Below, piece by piece: positions 8,166 to 18,933 of a stretch of 64,000 bases of DNA (its first letter is position 1; every line of letters starts with the position of its first letter). The DNA is taken from positions 124,001-188,000 of the forward strand of contig NZ_FOSN01000001.1 of the NCBI RefSeq assembly GCF_900114285.1, written 5' to 3'. The notes beneath the pieces were generated by a model. The model ran no database searches, had not been told where the DNA came from, and worked only from the letters and a program-made list of their open reading frames with translations. The translations under genes were made by a program, and so were the position numbers. This DNA is from Methylocapsa palsarum (GTDB lineage Bacteria; Pseudomonadota; Alphaproteobacteria; Rhizobiales; Beijerinckiaceae).

Positions 8166-8779
8166 CCGGCGAGACTTCCTTCCTCGCGTAGAAACGTCAG
8201 CAAAGGCGCCAGCGGAAGACCAAGGATCGTCGAATGATCTCCCGTCGTCCGCTCGATCAGATGGACGCCGAGACCTTCGATCTGATAGGCGCCGACGCTC
8301 GAAAGAATCGCCTCGCCGGCGGCGTCCGCATAGGCCGCGATAAATTCCCGTGAAAGCGTCCGGAAGCCAATCCTGGCGACAGGGGCCGCCTCGAACAGAA
8401 CCTCGCCGTCGCGGACGAGGCATAAGGCCGAATGAAGCTCGTGGACGCCGCCCTGCAGGGTTTCGATCTGGGCGATGGCTTCGGACCGGGAGCTGGGTTT
8501 GGAGAAAAGGCGCCCCTCAAAGCAAAGGACCTGGTCCGCCCCGAGCGCCAGCCGTCCCGGCAGCATCGCCGCCCCGGCCAGTGCTTTGACGCGGGCGAGA
8601 GAGAGCGCGATCTCATTGGCTCCTGCGCCCGCCGCGCGCAGGGGCGCTTCAACGGCGCGTTCGTCGATGGCGACATCGCAGGTCTCGAAGGGAACGCCCG
8701 CCGACGAAAGAACGGCACGCCTCGCGGTGCTTTTCGAGGCGAGGACCAGCGGATCGGCGCGCCGCCAAAGCCTGCTCAT
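8162..8779 (-). CDS. maf: Maf-family nucleotide pyrophosphatase
   Basis: A 205-residue Maf/YceF/YhdE-type protein. The signature [14 protein letters not shown] is at residues 11-24 (usual S-x-S-P-R-R region, here STARR), and the GADQVL motif carries the catalytic acidic residue (about 81-86). These enzymes hydrolyse non-canonical or methylated nucleoside triphosphates to monophosphates. The gene overlaps the upstream DUF299 gene and the downstream aroE by four bases each, so the three are translationally coupled. Confidence 0.92.
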   Translation of the reverse strand: MSRLWRRADPLVLASKSTARRAVLSSAGVPFETCDVAIDERAVEAPLRAAGAGANEIALSLARVKALAGAAMLPGRLALGADQVLCFEGRLFSKPSSRSEAIAQIETLQGGVHELHSALCLVRDGEVLFEAAPVARIGFRTLSREFIAAYADAAGEAILSSVGAYQIEGLGVHLIERTTGDHSTILGLPLAPLLTFLREEGSLAG

Positions 8780-9609
8780 GACGCAGAGATGAATTTCATT
8801 TTGTGCATTTTATAAAGATCGATGATCGCGGCCGCGGTTTCCTCGATCGAGCGCCTCGTCACATCGATGGTGGGCCATCCGTGCTTCGCGAAGAGCTCGC
8901 GCGACCGGTTCACTTCATTGGCGACGAGGAACCTGTCGACATAGGGCGAATTCTCGCTCGCGTTCAGGGATCGGAGCCGATTGGTCCGGATCTGGACAAT
9001 GCATTCGGGAGAGGCGAGCAGCCCGACGATCAGCGGATTGCGAAGCGTCTCGATCGCCCGCGGCAGGGGGGCGTCCGGAACAAGCGGAAGATTGGCGGTC
9101 TTGATGCCGCGATTGGCGAGATAGATGCTCGTCGGCGTTTTCGAGGTGCGGCTGACCCCGAGTAAAATGACGTCCGCGGCTTCGTAATTGTCGGATTGCT
9201 GCCCGTCGTCATGCATCATGGTGAAATTGAGCGCGTCGATCCGCCGGAAATAATCCGCGTTCAGCATGTGCTGCGCGCCGGCGCGCGGCGTGGCCGCCGC
9301 CCCGATATAGGACTGGAACATTGTCATGACAGGCTGCAGGACGGAATGGCACGGCGCCCCGATCTCTCGGCAGGCCTGTTCCAGCTTATGCGCCAGATCC
9401 TGCTCGACAAGCGTGAACAGGACAAGACCGGGATTCGCCTTGATCTCGGCGATCGCATTTTGAAGCTGAACCTGCGAACGCACCATCGGATAGACATGTT
9501 CAAGGGACGAGACGCCCTGATATTGCGCGGCGACAGCGCGGCTGACCGTGATCAGGGTCTCCCCGGTCGCGTCCGAAATCAGATGCAGATGGAAATAATT
9601 GCGTCCCAA
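8776..9609 (-). CDS. DUF299 pyruvate-phosphate dikinase/PEP synthase regulatory kinase-phosphorylase
   Basis: About 277 residues. The segment [20 protein letters not shown] is the hallmark N-terminus of DUF299, and the P-loop-like [17 protein letters not shown] is in the middle. These bifunctional enzymes use ADP to phosphorylate, and Pi to reactivate, PEP synthase or pyruvate phosphate dikinase. I prefer TTG at 9609 (giving M-G-R-N-Y-F-H) with a GGATGAG ribosome site. The open frame continues to an ATG at 9768, but that extension lacks family resemblance and would run into DnaA-box DNA. It is divergent from hemE across the putative origin, as in Caulobacter. Confidence 0.88.
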   Translation of the reverse strand: MGRNYFHLHLISDATGETLITVSRAVAAQYQGVSSLEHVYPMVRSQVQLQNAIAEIKANPGLVLFTLVEQDLAHKLEQACREIGAPCHSVLQPVMTMFQSYIGAAATPRAGAQHMLNADYFRRIDALNFTMMHDDGQQSDNYEAADVILLGVSRTSKTPTSIYLANRGIKTANLPLVPDAPLPRAIETLRNPLIVGLLASPECIVQIRTNRLRSLNASENSPYVDRFLVANEVNRSRELFAKHGWPTIDVTRRSIEETAAAIIDLYKMHKMKFISAS

Positions 9610-9702
9610 TTTCTCATCCGGACTGTCCCGCGAGGACGTGAGGCCCGGTCGCGTCGAAAACCAAACGGCCTGTCCCAAAGCGGCGGGATTGCTTGGGACA
9701 AT

Positions 9703-9711
9703 TGTGGATAA
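9703..9711 (-). promoter_or_regulatory. DnaA box (perfect consensus)
   Basis: TGTGGATAA, the reverse complement of TTATCCACA, the high-affinity DnaA binding site. It lies inside the putative oriC. Confidence 0.8.
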
Positions 9712-9805
9712 GGCCCGCGCGTCGCCTCTGACAACAGAATTATCGCCCAAACCGGCCAGAACCTTCAACAGCCGCCGGTCTGTGCGGGAACAAAAACAGA
9801 GCGGC

Positions 9806-9814
9806 TGTGAATAA
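9806..9814 (-). promoter_or_regulatory. DnaA box (TTATTCACA)
   Basis: TGTGAATAA, the reverse complement of TTATTCACA, fits TTATNCACA and has the same orientation as the box at 9703, about 100 bases away. Confidence 0.72.
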
Positions 9815-10041
9815 TGGTCGAGGCGGGATAAAACCGGAGCGAAAACTGGAGAGGACGTGGCATCTTGTTCAAATTATTGGTAAAGCCCCTCCCGCGCACT
9901 TTGCGCCGCAAGCCTGTGCGTAACGTGAAAAAGCGCCGTTCCGGCCAGTGACAGTGGATAGCTGCGAACTGGCTTTAATCACTCCCTAAACGCCTTAGAA
10001 ACAGTTTAAGAAGATTCATATCTTATTAAGGATCTTATGCC

Positions 10042-11097
10042 TTGGAAGGCTTGAAGCGCACGCAAGAGAAGCTGTTTCTCCGTGTTCTCGATGGAGAATC
10101 CGGTTCCCCGCCACCCGTCTGGCTCATGCGCCAAGCCGGCCGGTTTCTGCCGGAATATCGCGCGTTGCGGGCGAACTACCCTTCCTTTCTCGACTTCTGC
10201 TACACGCCGAAGGCCGCGGCGGAAGCGACTCTGCAACCGATCCGGCGGTTCGGCTTTGACGCGGCGATCCTTTTCAGCGACATCCTTGTCGTGCCCCATG
10301 CGCTTGGCCAGACAGTCTCCTTTGAACAGAATGAAGGCCCGAAACTCGATCCCATCTCGTCAGCTGAGGATTTCGCCAGACTGAACGAGGCGATCGATCT
10401 TTCGCGTCTCAACCCGGTGTTCGAGACGATCGACCGGCTCAAGACCAGCCTGCCGCCGGAAACGGCGCTGATCGGCTTTTGCGGCGCGCCCTGGACCGTC
10501 GCGAGCTATATGATCGCGGGACGGGGAACGCCCGATCAGGCCCCGGCGCGGCTGTTCGCCTACCGCAACCCCGATCTCTTCCAGAAGCTTATCGACAGGC
10601 TCGTCGCCGCTTCGACCGATTATCTCACGCGGCAAATCGACGCTGGAGTCGAGGCCGTCCAGATTTTCGACACCTGGGCGGGGGTTCTTCCCACCGGCGA
10701 ATTCGAGCGCTGGTGCGCGGCTCCCATCAAGGCCATCGTCGCCGGGGTCAAGCAAAAGCGGCCCGGGACGCGGGTGATCGGATTTCCCAAATCCATCGGT
10801 CCGAGGCTTGGGGCGTTCCTGGAGCAAACGGGCGTCGACGCGCTCGGCCTTGATCCTTCGGTCGATCCCTCCTGGGCGGATCGCGAATTTTCAAAAGACG
10901 TCGTCCTGCAGGGAAATCTCGACCCGCTCGCCCTTGTCGCCGGCGGGGCTCCGCTCGCCGCCGGCGTGACGAATATCCTCGCGGCGTTCAACGACCGGCC
11001 GCATATTTTCAATCTTGGCCATGGCGTGCTGCCGCAAACGCCCGTCGAGCATGTCGAGGAGCTGCTTCGGATCATTCGCGGCGGGTCGCCCGCATGA
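10042..11097 (+). CDS. hemE: Uroporphyrinogen decarboxylase
   Basis: A 351-residue HemE that converts uroporphyrinogen III to coproporphyrinogen III. The signature PPVWLMRQAGRFLPEYR lies near residues 24-40 with the substrate-binding Arg residues, the catalytic Asp is in AILFSDILVVPHALG, and the second signature GFCGAPWTVASYM is near residues 147-159. The start is TTG at 10042, placed 10 bases after AAGG; no in-frame ATG is available upstream. It is the first gene to the right of the putative origin, and its stop overlaps the hemJ ATG by four bases. Confidence 0.95.
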   Translation: MEGLKRTQEKLFLRVLDGESGSPPPVWLMRQAGRFLPEYRALRANYPSFLDFCYTPKAAAEATLQPIRRFGFDAAILFSDILVVPHALGQTVSFEQNEGPKLDPISSAEDFARLNEAIDLSRLNPVFETIDRLKTSLPPETALIGFCGAPWTVASYMIAGRGTPDQAPARLFAYRNPDLFQKLIDRLVAASTDYLTRQIDAGVEAVQIFDTWAGVLPTGEFERWCAAPIKAIVAGVKQKRPGTRVIGFPKSIGPRLGAFLEQTGVDALGLDPSVDPSWADREFSKDVVLQGNLDPLALVAGGAPLAAGVTNILAAFNDRPHIFNLGHGVLPQTPVEHVEELLRIIRGGSPA

Positions 11098-11525
11098 CGA
11101 GTTTTTATCTCTGGATCAAGGCGCTGCATATCGTGGCGGTGATCGCCTGGATGGCGGGACTGCTCTATCTGCCCCGGCTTTTCGTTTATCATGCGGAGGC
11201 GCCGGAAGGTTCGGAGCAAGCCCAAACCTTCGTCGTGATGGAGCGCAGATTGATGCGGTTCATCATGCTTCCGGCGCTCGTCGTCGTCTGGGCGAGCGGT
11301 CTGACCCTCGCTATCGAGGCAGGCTTCCTTCAGGCCGGCTGGCTCCACTGGAAGCTGCTGCTAGTCCTTGGCATGACAGGCCTGCACGGCTATTTCTCGG
11401 TCCTGCGGAAGCAACTCGCGGCTGAAACCAATCGCCATTCCTCGCGTTTCTTCCGCATGATCAACGAAGCGCCCACGCTTCTTATGCTTGGAATAGTCGT
11501 TCTGGTTGTCATCAAACCCTTTTGA
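11094..11525 (+). CDS. hemJ: Protoporphyrinogen IX oxidase HemJ
   Basis: A 143-residue membrane protein with four predicted transmembrane helices. It matches the HemJ (UPF0093) pattern: conserved histidine in IKALHIVAVIAWMAGLLYLPRLFVYH near residues 8-33, MERRLMRFIMLPA, and KLLLVLGMTGLHGY with a conserved Lys and His. HemJ carries out the oxygen-independent six-electron oxidation of protoporphyrinogen IX in bacteria lacking HemG/HemY. The ATGA overlap with hemE marks a heme operon. Confidence 0.92.
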   Translation: MTSFYLWIKALHIVAVIAWMAGLLYLPRLFVYHAEAPEGSEQAQTFVVMERRLMRFIMLPALVVVWASGLTLAIEAGFLQAGWLHWKLLLVLGMTGLHGYFSVLRKQLAAETNRHSSRFFRMINEAPTLLMLGIVVLVVIKPF

Positions 11526-11771
11526 TTGTACAAAAGATGGCCCGGGGGACTTTGGCTTGTCAAAACGGGCGAATCCCTCTACGTATGAATGCCCTCCTCG
11601 CAGGTTTTGGCTATGATCGGGCGCTTCTCCTGCGCTGCGGCAAGACAATATCGCCTGTTTCACCAATTTCCTGATTGTCCAGGCACGTTCCGCCCTCCGG
11701 GCCAAGGTTGCGTAAAAGCCGCCCGCCCCTAGCGCGTTCAAGGCGCGCCACCCTCCAAGGACTTTATCCCC

Positions 11772-13040
<1,269 letters not shown>

Positions 13041-13197
13041 GGATTTGGGCGACCTCTTCCTGAGCGCGCGCGAAGCGGGCGTCTCGAGGGACGAGGGAAA
13101 ATTGGACCGCGTAAAACGGCCTCTGGGGCCAGTCCATTCATCGCACGGCCGAATCGGGACGCGCTTTTCTGCCGCCTTGCGATCAATGAGTTTTTGT

Positions 13198-13219
13198 TCG
13201 CTTCGTCGCGATTTTTTTT
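13198..13219 (+). terminator. Possible intrinsic terminator in the 3' region of rho
   Basis: TCGC, a six-base loop and GCGA are followed by a run of eight T. The stem is only four pairs, so this is weak. The surrounding 311 bases (13041-13351) between convergent rho and the SGNH gene hold no recognisable gene. Confidence 0.4.
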
Positions 13220-13351
13220 GCCGATTCTGAAGCCGGTTGAAAGAGAGGCGCCGGTTGCGCCGTAAGAAATTTTGCGCGCAAAGCTTCCGCATTGAGGACG
13301 TTATTTTTCGCAGCTACTTTCCGATACTGCCGAAATCAGCAAGCCATCGCC

Positions 13352-13999
13352 TCACCACACAAAATCCACCGCCTCCAGGAACGCCCGCGCCAGAATCATA
13401 TGGCCGGTCAGGGTCGGGTGGATGCGGTCGCCGGCGAGCGCCGCCGGATGAACGAGGGTGAGAATATCGTCGAACGCCGCCTGGCAATCGACGAAGATCG
13501 CGCCGTGGCGTTGGGCGACGCGGCGCACCGCCTGCCCATAGCAATCCATCATCGCGCGCAGCGGATCGTCGCGGTTTGGCTCGATGAAAAAGGGCGACAT
13601 CAGCACCAGACCCTTGAGATGCGGCCGGGTCGCGCCGACAAGCTGCTCCAAAGTCGCTGAATATTCGTCGAGGCCGACATGCCATTCCGTTTGCAGCGGG
13701 GCGTCGAACTGGCGCCAGACGTCGTTGATGCCGATCATGACCGAAAGCCAGTCGGGCTTGAGGTCCAGCACGTCGGCCTGCCACCTGTCGGCGAGATCGC
13801 GCACCGTGTTGCCGGAGACGCCGAGATTGCGGATGCGGATCTTTTCGCGCGGGCAGGCGGCGCCGAGAAGCGCGTTGACGAGGGAGACATAGCCGTTGCC
13901 GATATCCCAGCTGACGGCCTCGCCGATCGGCCGGGCGCGGGCGCAATCGGTGATCGAATCGCCGATCATGAGCAGGGAGCTGCCGCGCTCGATCTTCAT
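13352..13999 (-). CDS. SGNH/GDSL hydrolase (lipase/esterase-like)
   Basis: A 215-residue SGNH-fold esterase. Block I is LLMIGDSITDCARA with the nucleophile Ser near residue 15, block II Gly is in NLGVSGNTVRDL, block III Asn is in VMIGINDVWRQF, and block V has the Asp/His in GDRIHPTLTGH. There is no signal peptide. Such enzymes deacylate carbohydrates or lipids. It sits 16 bases downstream of a membrane acyltransferase on the same strand, suggesting paired acylation and deacylation of a glycan, though the substrate is unknown. Confidence 0.87.
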   Translation of the reverse strand: MKIERGSSLLMIGDSITDCARARPIGEAVSWDIGNGYVSLVNALLGAACPREKIRIRNLGVSGNTVRDLADRWQADVLDLKPDWLSVMIGINDVWRQFDAPLQTEWHVGLDEYSATLEQLVGATRPHLKGLVLMSPFFIEPNRDDPLRAMMDCYGQAVRRVAQRHGAIFVDCQAAFDDILTLVHPAALAGDRIHPTLTGHMILARAFLEAVDFVW

Positions 14000-14015
14000 C
14001 GGACGGTCTCGAAGG

Positions 14016-15200
14016 TCATGACGTTTTCTCCAAAGCCTGAGGAGTTTTGGCGCCCGCCTGATCCTCCGGCGGGCCGGCGGCGGGCTGGCGCAGGTTCATG
14101 AGGGCGGAGCGGATCTGTCCGGTCCGGGTCTCGAACACGCGGGAGACGAGAAACGCGCCGAGAACGCAGACCGCAATGGTGACGCCGAGCTCCAGGAACG
14201 GCGCCGGAGCCGGGGCGACGTTGACCCGGGGAAATCCGGCGCCCTGAAACGCGGCGACGGTGAAAAACACCAACGGCAGATGAATCGCATAAAGCGTATA
14301 GGAGAAGTCCGCCGCCCAGCCGAAGAAACGCGGCGCGAGCGGAAACGAGACGAGTGGGCGGCAGGCGATGGCCACGGCGGCGCCGATGGCGATCATCGAA
14401 TCGGTCTCGAGTTCGGTGGCGACCCGCTCATGGCGCAGGACCATCCCGGCGACGATCAGAGCGACGCCGGCGACGCCGGCCGGAAGCGGAAGCGGACGGG
14501 ACTGGAGGACATGGCGCGACAAGGCGCCCCCGAACCAGGCGCTGAACCAGAACACGGCCTCTTTGGGATAATGGCAGATTGTCAGGGCGATCGCGCAAAT
14601 GAGGACGAGCGTCAGCAGCCGCAGGCCGCGCGAGGCGTTCCACAGGATCGCGAGAAGGATCGCGGGGGCGAACAGATACAGCGCCCATTCGTAGCCAAGC
14701 GACCAGAGAGCCGGGTTCTGCTCCCAGGCGCGGCAGCTGAAGCCCTGTAATCCGGACACGAAGCAGATCGCCTGGGCGACGCCGCCGAAATCGAGCTGGA
14801 GATGAGACGTGAGCGGCCCTTCCGGCGGGTCGTTCAGGACAAGCAGGCCGAAAAGGAAGATCAGCTGGGTGATGATGAGCGCGGGGAAATAGACCGCGTA
14901 GATGCGGGCGAACCGTGCGATGAGATAGCGCACGAGGTCGAAACGGCCCTGCCGGATGGATTTGGTGAGGCTGCCTCCGATCAGGAAACCGCTCAGGATG
15001 AAAAAGATCACCACCGCCTGATGGCCGAGATCGGTGATGAAATAGAAGAGCCAGAGCAGCGGGCCGGGCCGATCGATCTGATCGACATTGAGAAAATAAA
15101 ATGCGCGGCTATGCGCGAACACGACGAGAAGCGCGGCGTTCGCGCGCATGAAGTCGAGCAGCGGCCAGTGAGTCGCCGCCTTGCCTGAATCGCCGGTCAT
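14016..15200 (-). CDS. Acyltransferase family 3 (OafA/NodX-like) membrane protein
   Basis: A 394-residue polytopic protein with about ten transmembrane helices. The N-terminal LLDFMRANAALLVVFAHSR (His near residue 30) and the following FFILSGFLIGGSL region match the Acyl_transf_3 family, which transfers O-acyl groups to cell-surface polysaccharide, LPS, peptidoglycan or Nod factor. The ATG at 15200 is preferred over one at 15263 because a GAGGGA site lies just before it. It pairs with the SGNH hydrolase downstream; fused or adjacent acyltransferase-SGNH modules are common. Substrate unknown. Confidence 0.88.
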   Translation of the reverse strand: MTGDSGKAATHWPLLDFMRANAALLVVFAHSRAFYFLNVDQIDRPGPLLWLFYFITDLGHQAVVIFFILSGFLIGGSLTKSIRQGRFDLVRYLIARFARIYAVYFPALIITQLIFLFGLLVLNDPPEGPLTSHLQLDFGGVAQAICFVSGLQGFSCRAWEQNPALWSLGYEWALYLFAPAILLAILWNASRGLRLLTLVLICAIALTICHYPKEAVFWFSAWFGGALSRHVLQSRPLPLPAGVAGVALIVAGMVLRHERVATELETDSMIAIGAAVAIACRPLVSFPLAPRFFGWAADFSYTLYAIHLPLVFFTVAAFQGAGFPRVNVAPAPAPFLELGVTIAVCVLGAFLVSRVFETRTGQIRSALMNLRQPAAGPPEDQAGAKTPQALEKTS

Positions 15201-15327
15201 CGTCCCTCTTGAAGCAGCCGCGATCCGTCTTCGGTGCGGCCGCGAATGCGTCAGAGTAGCCAACCCGGCCAGAGCTTGCTAGAGCAGGCGCGAACAATGC
15301 ATCGAGCCATCAAGCGAGCGATCAAGA

Positions 15328-15921
15328 ATGCGCGCCGCCGCCCTCTCCCGCAAAACCAAGGAAACCGAAATCGACGTCAGCGTCGATCTCGACGGGTCCG
15401 GCGCGGCCCAAATCTCGACCGGGATCGGGTTTTTCGACCATATGCTGGAGCAACTGGCCCGGCATTCTCTGATCGACATGGCGATCAGAGCCAGGGGCGA
15501 TTTGCATATCGACCAACATCACACGGTCGAGGACACCGGCATCGCCCTCGGGCAGGCGATCCGCCGGGCGCTGGGCGACATGGCCGGGATCACCCGGTTC
15601 GCCGATGTGCTTTTGCCCATGGACGAGACGCTGACCCGCGTCGCCATCGACATTTCCGGGCGGCCGTTCCTGGTGTTCAGGACCAGCTTCCCGAGGGCCA
15701 AAATCGGCGAATTCGACACCGAACTGGCGCGGGAGTTCTTTCAGGCCTTCACGACGCACGCGGGCATGAACATCCACGTCGAGACCCTTTACGGCGAGAA
15801 TTCGCACCATATCTGCGAATCGGCGTTCAAGGGCCTCGCCCGCGCCCTGCGCAAAGGCGTCGAGCTTGACGAGCGCCAGCGCGGCGCGATCCCCTCGACG
15901 AAGGGATCGCTGGCGGGGTAA
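15328..15921 (+). CDS. hisB: Imidazoleglycerol-phosphate dehydratase
   Basis: A 197-residue monofunctional HisB, step six of histidine synthesis. It has the metal-binding motifs [16 protein letters not shown] near residues 32-47, [15 protein letters not shown] near 58-72, and the repeat-related [22 protein letters not shown] near residues 143-164. It opens the hisB-DUF2628-hisH-hisA-hisF-hisE cluster. The ribosome site is weak. Confidence 0.95.
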   Translation: MRAAALSRKTKETEIDVSVDLDGSGAAQISTGIGFFDHMLEQLARHSLIDMAIRARGDLHIDQHHTVEDTGIALGQAIRRALGDMAGITRFADVLLPMDETLTRVAIDISGRPFLVFRTSFPRAKIGEFDTELAREFFQAFTTHAGMNIHVETLYGENSHHICESAFKGLARALRKGVELDERQRGAIPSTKGSLAG

Positions 15922-16017
15922 TCCTCGAGGGCTCCCGTTTGGCGCCCGGATGCCCTAGACAGAGGCCACGCCGGGCGAGGCCGGTGGCGGGTGCTTAAAT
16001 TTTTGAGGAGCCGGACC

Positions 16018-16428
16018 ATGGCTGTCTATTCGGTTCACACGCGCGAAGACGGGACCGGCGTCGCCGACGCCGCCTTCGTTCGCGAGGGGTTCAGCTTCGG
16101 CGCCTTTTTCTTTGGGCCGCTCTGGCTCGCGCGGCATCGGCTCTGGCTCGCGATGATCGTCTGGTTCGCCCTGTGGCTCGTTCTGTTCGCGGCGGCGGCG
16201 CTGAACCTGTGGACGGCGACGGCGGCCTTGACGGCGGTCTTGCTCCTTGCCGCGCTGCTGGGATTCGAGGCGAACGCCCTGCTCGAGGCCCGGCTGGCGA
16301 AGCGCGGCGGAAGGCTGATCGACGTCGTTGCGGCCCCTGCGCTCGAGGAGGCGCAAAGCGCGTTTTTCCGGCGCCTTGCCGGAGACGATCAAGAGCCCGC
16401 CGCATTCGATCCCGGACCTTTTTCGTGA
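16018..16428 (+). CDS. DUF2628 membrane protein embedded in the his operon
   Basis: A 136-residue protein starting [10 protein letters not shown] after a good GAGGAG site. It has the [19 protein letters not shown] segment and two or three hydrophobic helices typical of DUF2628. This family sits between hisB and hisH in many Rhizobiales, but its function is unknown. Its stop overlaps the GTG start of hisH (GTGA), so translation is coupled. An upstream ATG at 15991 lacks a ribosome site. Confidence 0.85.
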   Translation: MAVYSVHTREDGTGVADAAFVREGFSFGAFFFGPLWLARHRLWLAMIVWFALWLVLFAAAALNLWTATAALTAVLLLAALLGFEANALLEARLAKRGGRLIDVVAAPALEEAQSAFFRRLAGDDQEPAAFDPGPFS

Positions 16429-17075
16429 ACGTCGCCATTGTCGATTACGGCTCGGGCAATCTGCATTCAGCCCGCAAGGCCTTCGAGCGCGCCGCGCGCG
16501 CCGCCGGGCTCGACTGCGCCATCGCCGTCACCTGCGACCCCGATCAGGTGTATGGCGCCGACCGGATCGTCTTGCCGGGCGTCGGCGCCTTCGCCGATTG
16601 CCGCCGCGGCCTCGACGCCCCGCCCGGCCTGCTTGGCGCCCTTACCGCCGCGGTTCAGGAAAAATCCCGGCCGTTCCTCGGGATCTGCGTCGGAATGCAG
16701 CTGATGGCGACCCGCGGCCTCGAACATGGCGTCACCCCCGGCCTCGGCTGGATCGAGGGCGACGTCGACGCCATCGATTCCGAAGGCGGGCGGCTACGCA
16801 TTCCGCACATGGGCTGGAACACGCTCGACGCGCGGCAGGATCATCCCTTGCTGGCCGATATCCCGACCGGCCCGGACGGGCTGCACGCCTATTTCGTGCA
16901 TTCCTACGCTTTCAGGCCGGCGCAAGCCGCGGCGATCATCGCCTCCGCCAGCTATGGCGCGCCCCTCGCCGCAATCATCGGCAAGGACAACATGGCGGGC
17001 GTCCAGTTCCACCCGGAGAAAAGCCAGAGCCTCGGGCTCGCGCTGATCGCCAATTTTTTGAGATGGCGGCCATGA
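16425..17075 (+). CDS. hisH: Imidazole glycerol phosphate synthase glutaminase subunit
   Basis: A 216-residue class I glutamine amidotransferase that supplies ammonia to HisF. N-terminus [14 protein letters not shown], oxyanion/P-loop [11 protein letters not shown], nucleophile Cys in [11 protein letters not shown] near residue 87, and the His/Glu pair in [10 protein letters not shown] near residues 194-203 complete the triad. It starts at GTG, overlapping DUF2628 by four bases, and ends in a four-base ATGA overlap with hisA. Confidence 0.95.
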   Translation: MNVAIVDYGSGNLHSARKAFERAARAAGLDCAIAVTCDPDQVYGADRIVLPGVGAFADCRRGLDAPPGLLGALTAAVQEKSRPFLGICVGMQLMATRGLEHGVTPGLGWIEGDVDAIDSEGGRLRIPHMGWNTLDARQDHPLLADIPTGPDGLHAYFVHSYAFRPAQAAAIIASASYGAPLAAIIGKDNMAGVQFHPEKSQSLGLALIANFLRWRP

Positions 17076-17812
17076 TTCTCTTTCCGGCGATCGACCTCAA
17101 GGACGGACGCTGCGTGCGCCTCGAACGCGGCGACATGCAAAAGGCGACGATCTTCAACGACGATCCGGCCGCGCAGGCGCGAACGTTCGAGGCGCAGGGG
17201 TTCGCTTATCTTCACGTCGTCGATCTCGACGGAGCCTTCGCCGGCCGCGCTGTGAACGCGCCGGCGGTCGAAGCCATTCTCGCGGCGGTGAAGATCCCGG
17301 TGCAGCTTGGCGGCGGCGTCCGCGATCTCGCCGCCATCGAGAACTGGCTCGCAAAGGGCGTCTCCCGGGTCATCATCGGGACGGCGGCGGTGCGCGATCC
17401 CGAACTCGTCCGCAGCGCCGCGAAACGTTTTCCCGGCGCGGTCGCGGTCGGCATCGACGCGCGGGCGGGGGAGGTCGCGGTCGAGGGCTGGGCCAAAACG
17501 TCGGCGCTGAGCGCGGCCGAATTGGGAAAAAAATTCGAGGACGCCGGCGTCGCCGCCATCATCTACACCGACATCGACCGTGACGGTTTGCTGCGCGGCC
17601 TCAACATCGAGGCGACCTTGGCGCTGGCGAACGCCCTCGCCATTCCCGTCATCGCCTCGGGCGGCCTCGCTTCGATGGCGGATATCGAACGGCTGTTGGA
17701 GCCCGACTGCGCCAAACTCGAGGGCGCCATCGCGGGACGTGCGCTTTATGATGGCCGACTCGATCCGAGGGAAGCGCTGGCGCTGATCGCGCGGGCGCAG
17801 GCGCCTGCATGA
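17072..17812 (+). CDS. hisA: ProFAR isomerase
   Basis: A 246-residue TIM-barrel enzyme that isomerises ProFAR to PRFAR (1-(5-phosphoribosyl)-5-[(5-phosphoribosylamino)methylideneamino]imidazole-4-carboxamide isomerase). It starts [17 protein letters not shown] with the catalytic Asp near residue 8. The phosphate loops [12 protein letters not shown] and [15 protein letters not shown] and the second catalytic Asp in [14 protein letters not shown] are present. The start is fixed by the ATGA overlap with hisH. Confidence 0.95.
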   Translation: MILFPAIDLKDGRCVRLERGDMQKATIFNDDPAAQARTFEAQGFAYLHVVDLDGAFAGRAVNAPAVEAILAAVKIPVQLGGGVRDLAAIENWLAKGVSRVIIGTAAVRDPELVRSAAKRFPGAVAVGIDARAGEVAVEGWAKTSALSAAELGKKFEDAGVAAIIYTDIDRDGLLRGLNIEATLALANALAIPVIASGGLASMADIERLLEPDCAKLEGAIAGRALYDGRLDPREALALIARAQAPA

Positions 17813-17836
17813 AGACCCGCAAGCCCGGAAACGCCG

Positions 17837-18619
17837 ATGCTTAAAGCCCGCCTCATTCCCTGCCTCGACGTCAAGGACGGCCGCGTCGTCAAGGGCGTCA
17901 ATTTCGTCGATCTGCGCGACGCCGGCGATCCGGTCGAATGCGCCATCGCCTACGACGCGGCGGGGGCGGATGAACTTTGCTTTCTCGACATCACCGCAAG
18001 TCACGAGGATCGGGGCATCCTGCTCGACGTCGTCCAGCGCACGGCGGAGGCCTGTTTCATGCCGCTCACCGTCGGCGGCGGCGTGCGCACGCTCGAGGAT
18101 ATCCGCGCCCTGCTGCTTGCCGGGGCCGACAAGGCGTCGATCATGACCGCCGCCGTCGCCAACCGCGAATTTGTCCGGCAGGCGGCGCAAAAATTCGGCA
18201 ATCAGTGCATCGTCGTCGCCATCGACGCCAAGCAGACCGGCCCGTACCGCTGGGAAATCTTCACCCATGGCGGGCGCAAACCGACCGGGATCGACGCGGT
18301 TGACTACGCCCGGGAGGTCGTCGCCCTTGGCGCCGGGGAAATCCTGTTGACTTCGATGGATCGCGACGGCGTCAAGACCGGCTTCGACCTCGCGCTGACC
18401 CGCGCCGTGGCGGACGCCGTCAGCGTTCCCGTCATCGCCTCGGGCGGCGCCGGGACGCTCGAGCATCTCGTCGAGGGCGTCCGGGACGGCGGCGCCAGCG
18501 CGGTGCTCGCCGCCTCGATTTTCCATTTCGGCGAATTCACCGTCAGTGAGGCCAAGCGCTTCATGGCGCAAAAGGGCCTCCCGATGCGGCTCGATCCCGC
18601 GACGGAGCCGGCGCGATGA
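17837..18619 (+). CDS. hisF: Imidazole glycerol phosphate synthase cyclase subunit
   Basis: A 260-residue TIM-barrel cyclase that converts PRFAR and ammonia to IGP and AICAR. Catalytic D11 is in [10 protein letters not shown]19 in VVKGVNF, and the second catalytic Asp in IVVAIDAK near residue 130; D176-region TSMDRDG is present. Oddly, the conserved strand-4 segment normally read as S-I-N-(T/S)-A-A-V is SIMTAAV here, putting Met at position 103 where HisF enzymes usually have Asn. The codon is plainly ATG. Its stop overlaps the hisE start by four bases. Confidence 0.94.
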   Translation: MLKARLIPCLDVKDGRVVKGVNFVDLRDAGDPVECAIAYDAAGADELCFLDITASHEDRGILLDVVQRTAEACFMPLTVGGGVRTLEDIRALLLAGADKASIMTAAVANREFVRQAAQKFGNQCIVVAIDAKQTGPYRWEIFTHGGRKPTGIDAVDYAREVVALGAGEILLTSMDRDGVKTGFDLALTRAVADAVSVPVIASGGAGTLEHLVEGVRDGGASAVLAASIFHFGEFTVSEAKRFMAQKGLPMRLDPATEPAR

Positions 18620-18933
18620 GCTTCACCCTCGACGATCTCGCGGCGATCGTCTCCGCCAGGGCGGGCTCCACCACGGAGGCCTCCTACACCAAGTCGCTGC
18701 TCGACGCCGGTCCGGCCCGCGCGGCGAAGAAGCTCGGGGAAGAAGCCGTCGAACTGGTGATCGCGGCGATGGAGGGCGAACCCCGCGCCATCGTCGCGGA
18801 AAGCGCCGATCTGCTTTATCATCTCGTCGTCGTCCTGCAGCAGCATGGCGTCGCGCTTGCAGACGTGCTGGCTGAACTCGAGCGGCGCACCGCCCGCTCC
18901 GGACACGAGGAAAAAGCGTCGCGGCCGGCCTAG
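18616..18933 (+). CDS. hisE: Phosphoribosyl-ATP pyrophosphatase
   Basis: A 105-residue MazG-like PRA-PH, the second step of histidine synthesis. It has [17 protein letters not shown] with the metal-binding Glu residues near 39-48 and [13 protein letters not shown] near 62-74. It ends the his cluster. The TAG stop (18931-18933) is also the first triplet of a palindromic repeat element. Confidence 0.93.
   Translation: MSFTLDDLAAIVSARAGSTTEASYTKSLLDAGPARAAKKLGEEAVELVIAAMEGEPRAIVAESADLLYHLVVVLQQHGVALADVLAELERRTARSGHEEKASRPA

Larger units (their letters stand above)
9610..10041. other. oriC: Putative chromosomal replication origin (oriC)
   Basis: A 432-base non-coding region between the leftward DUF299 gene and rightward hemE. 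It contains two matches to the DnaA box TTATNCACA in the same orientation (TGTGGATAA 9703-9711 and TGTGAATAA 9806-9814), two weaker seven-of-nine matches (TGTGCGTAA 9915-9923; AGTGGATAG 9953-9961), an AT-rich stretch at about 9988-10036 suitable for unwinding, and a GANTC (CcrM) site at 10013-10017. In Caulobacter the origin lies between hemE and this same neighbour gene, and rhizobial origins are also beside hemE. No full TTAA-N7-TTAA CtrA site was found. Function is inferred. Confidence 0.78.

Noticed and set aside
16952-18571. 539-codon leftward frame across hisA and hisF
   Set aside because: Antisense artefact; hisA and hisF on the other strand have intact catalytic motifs.
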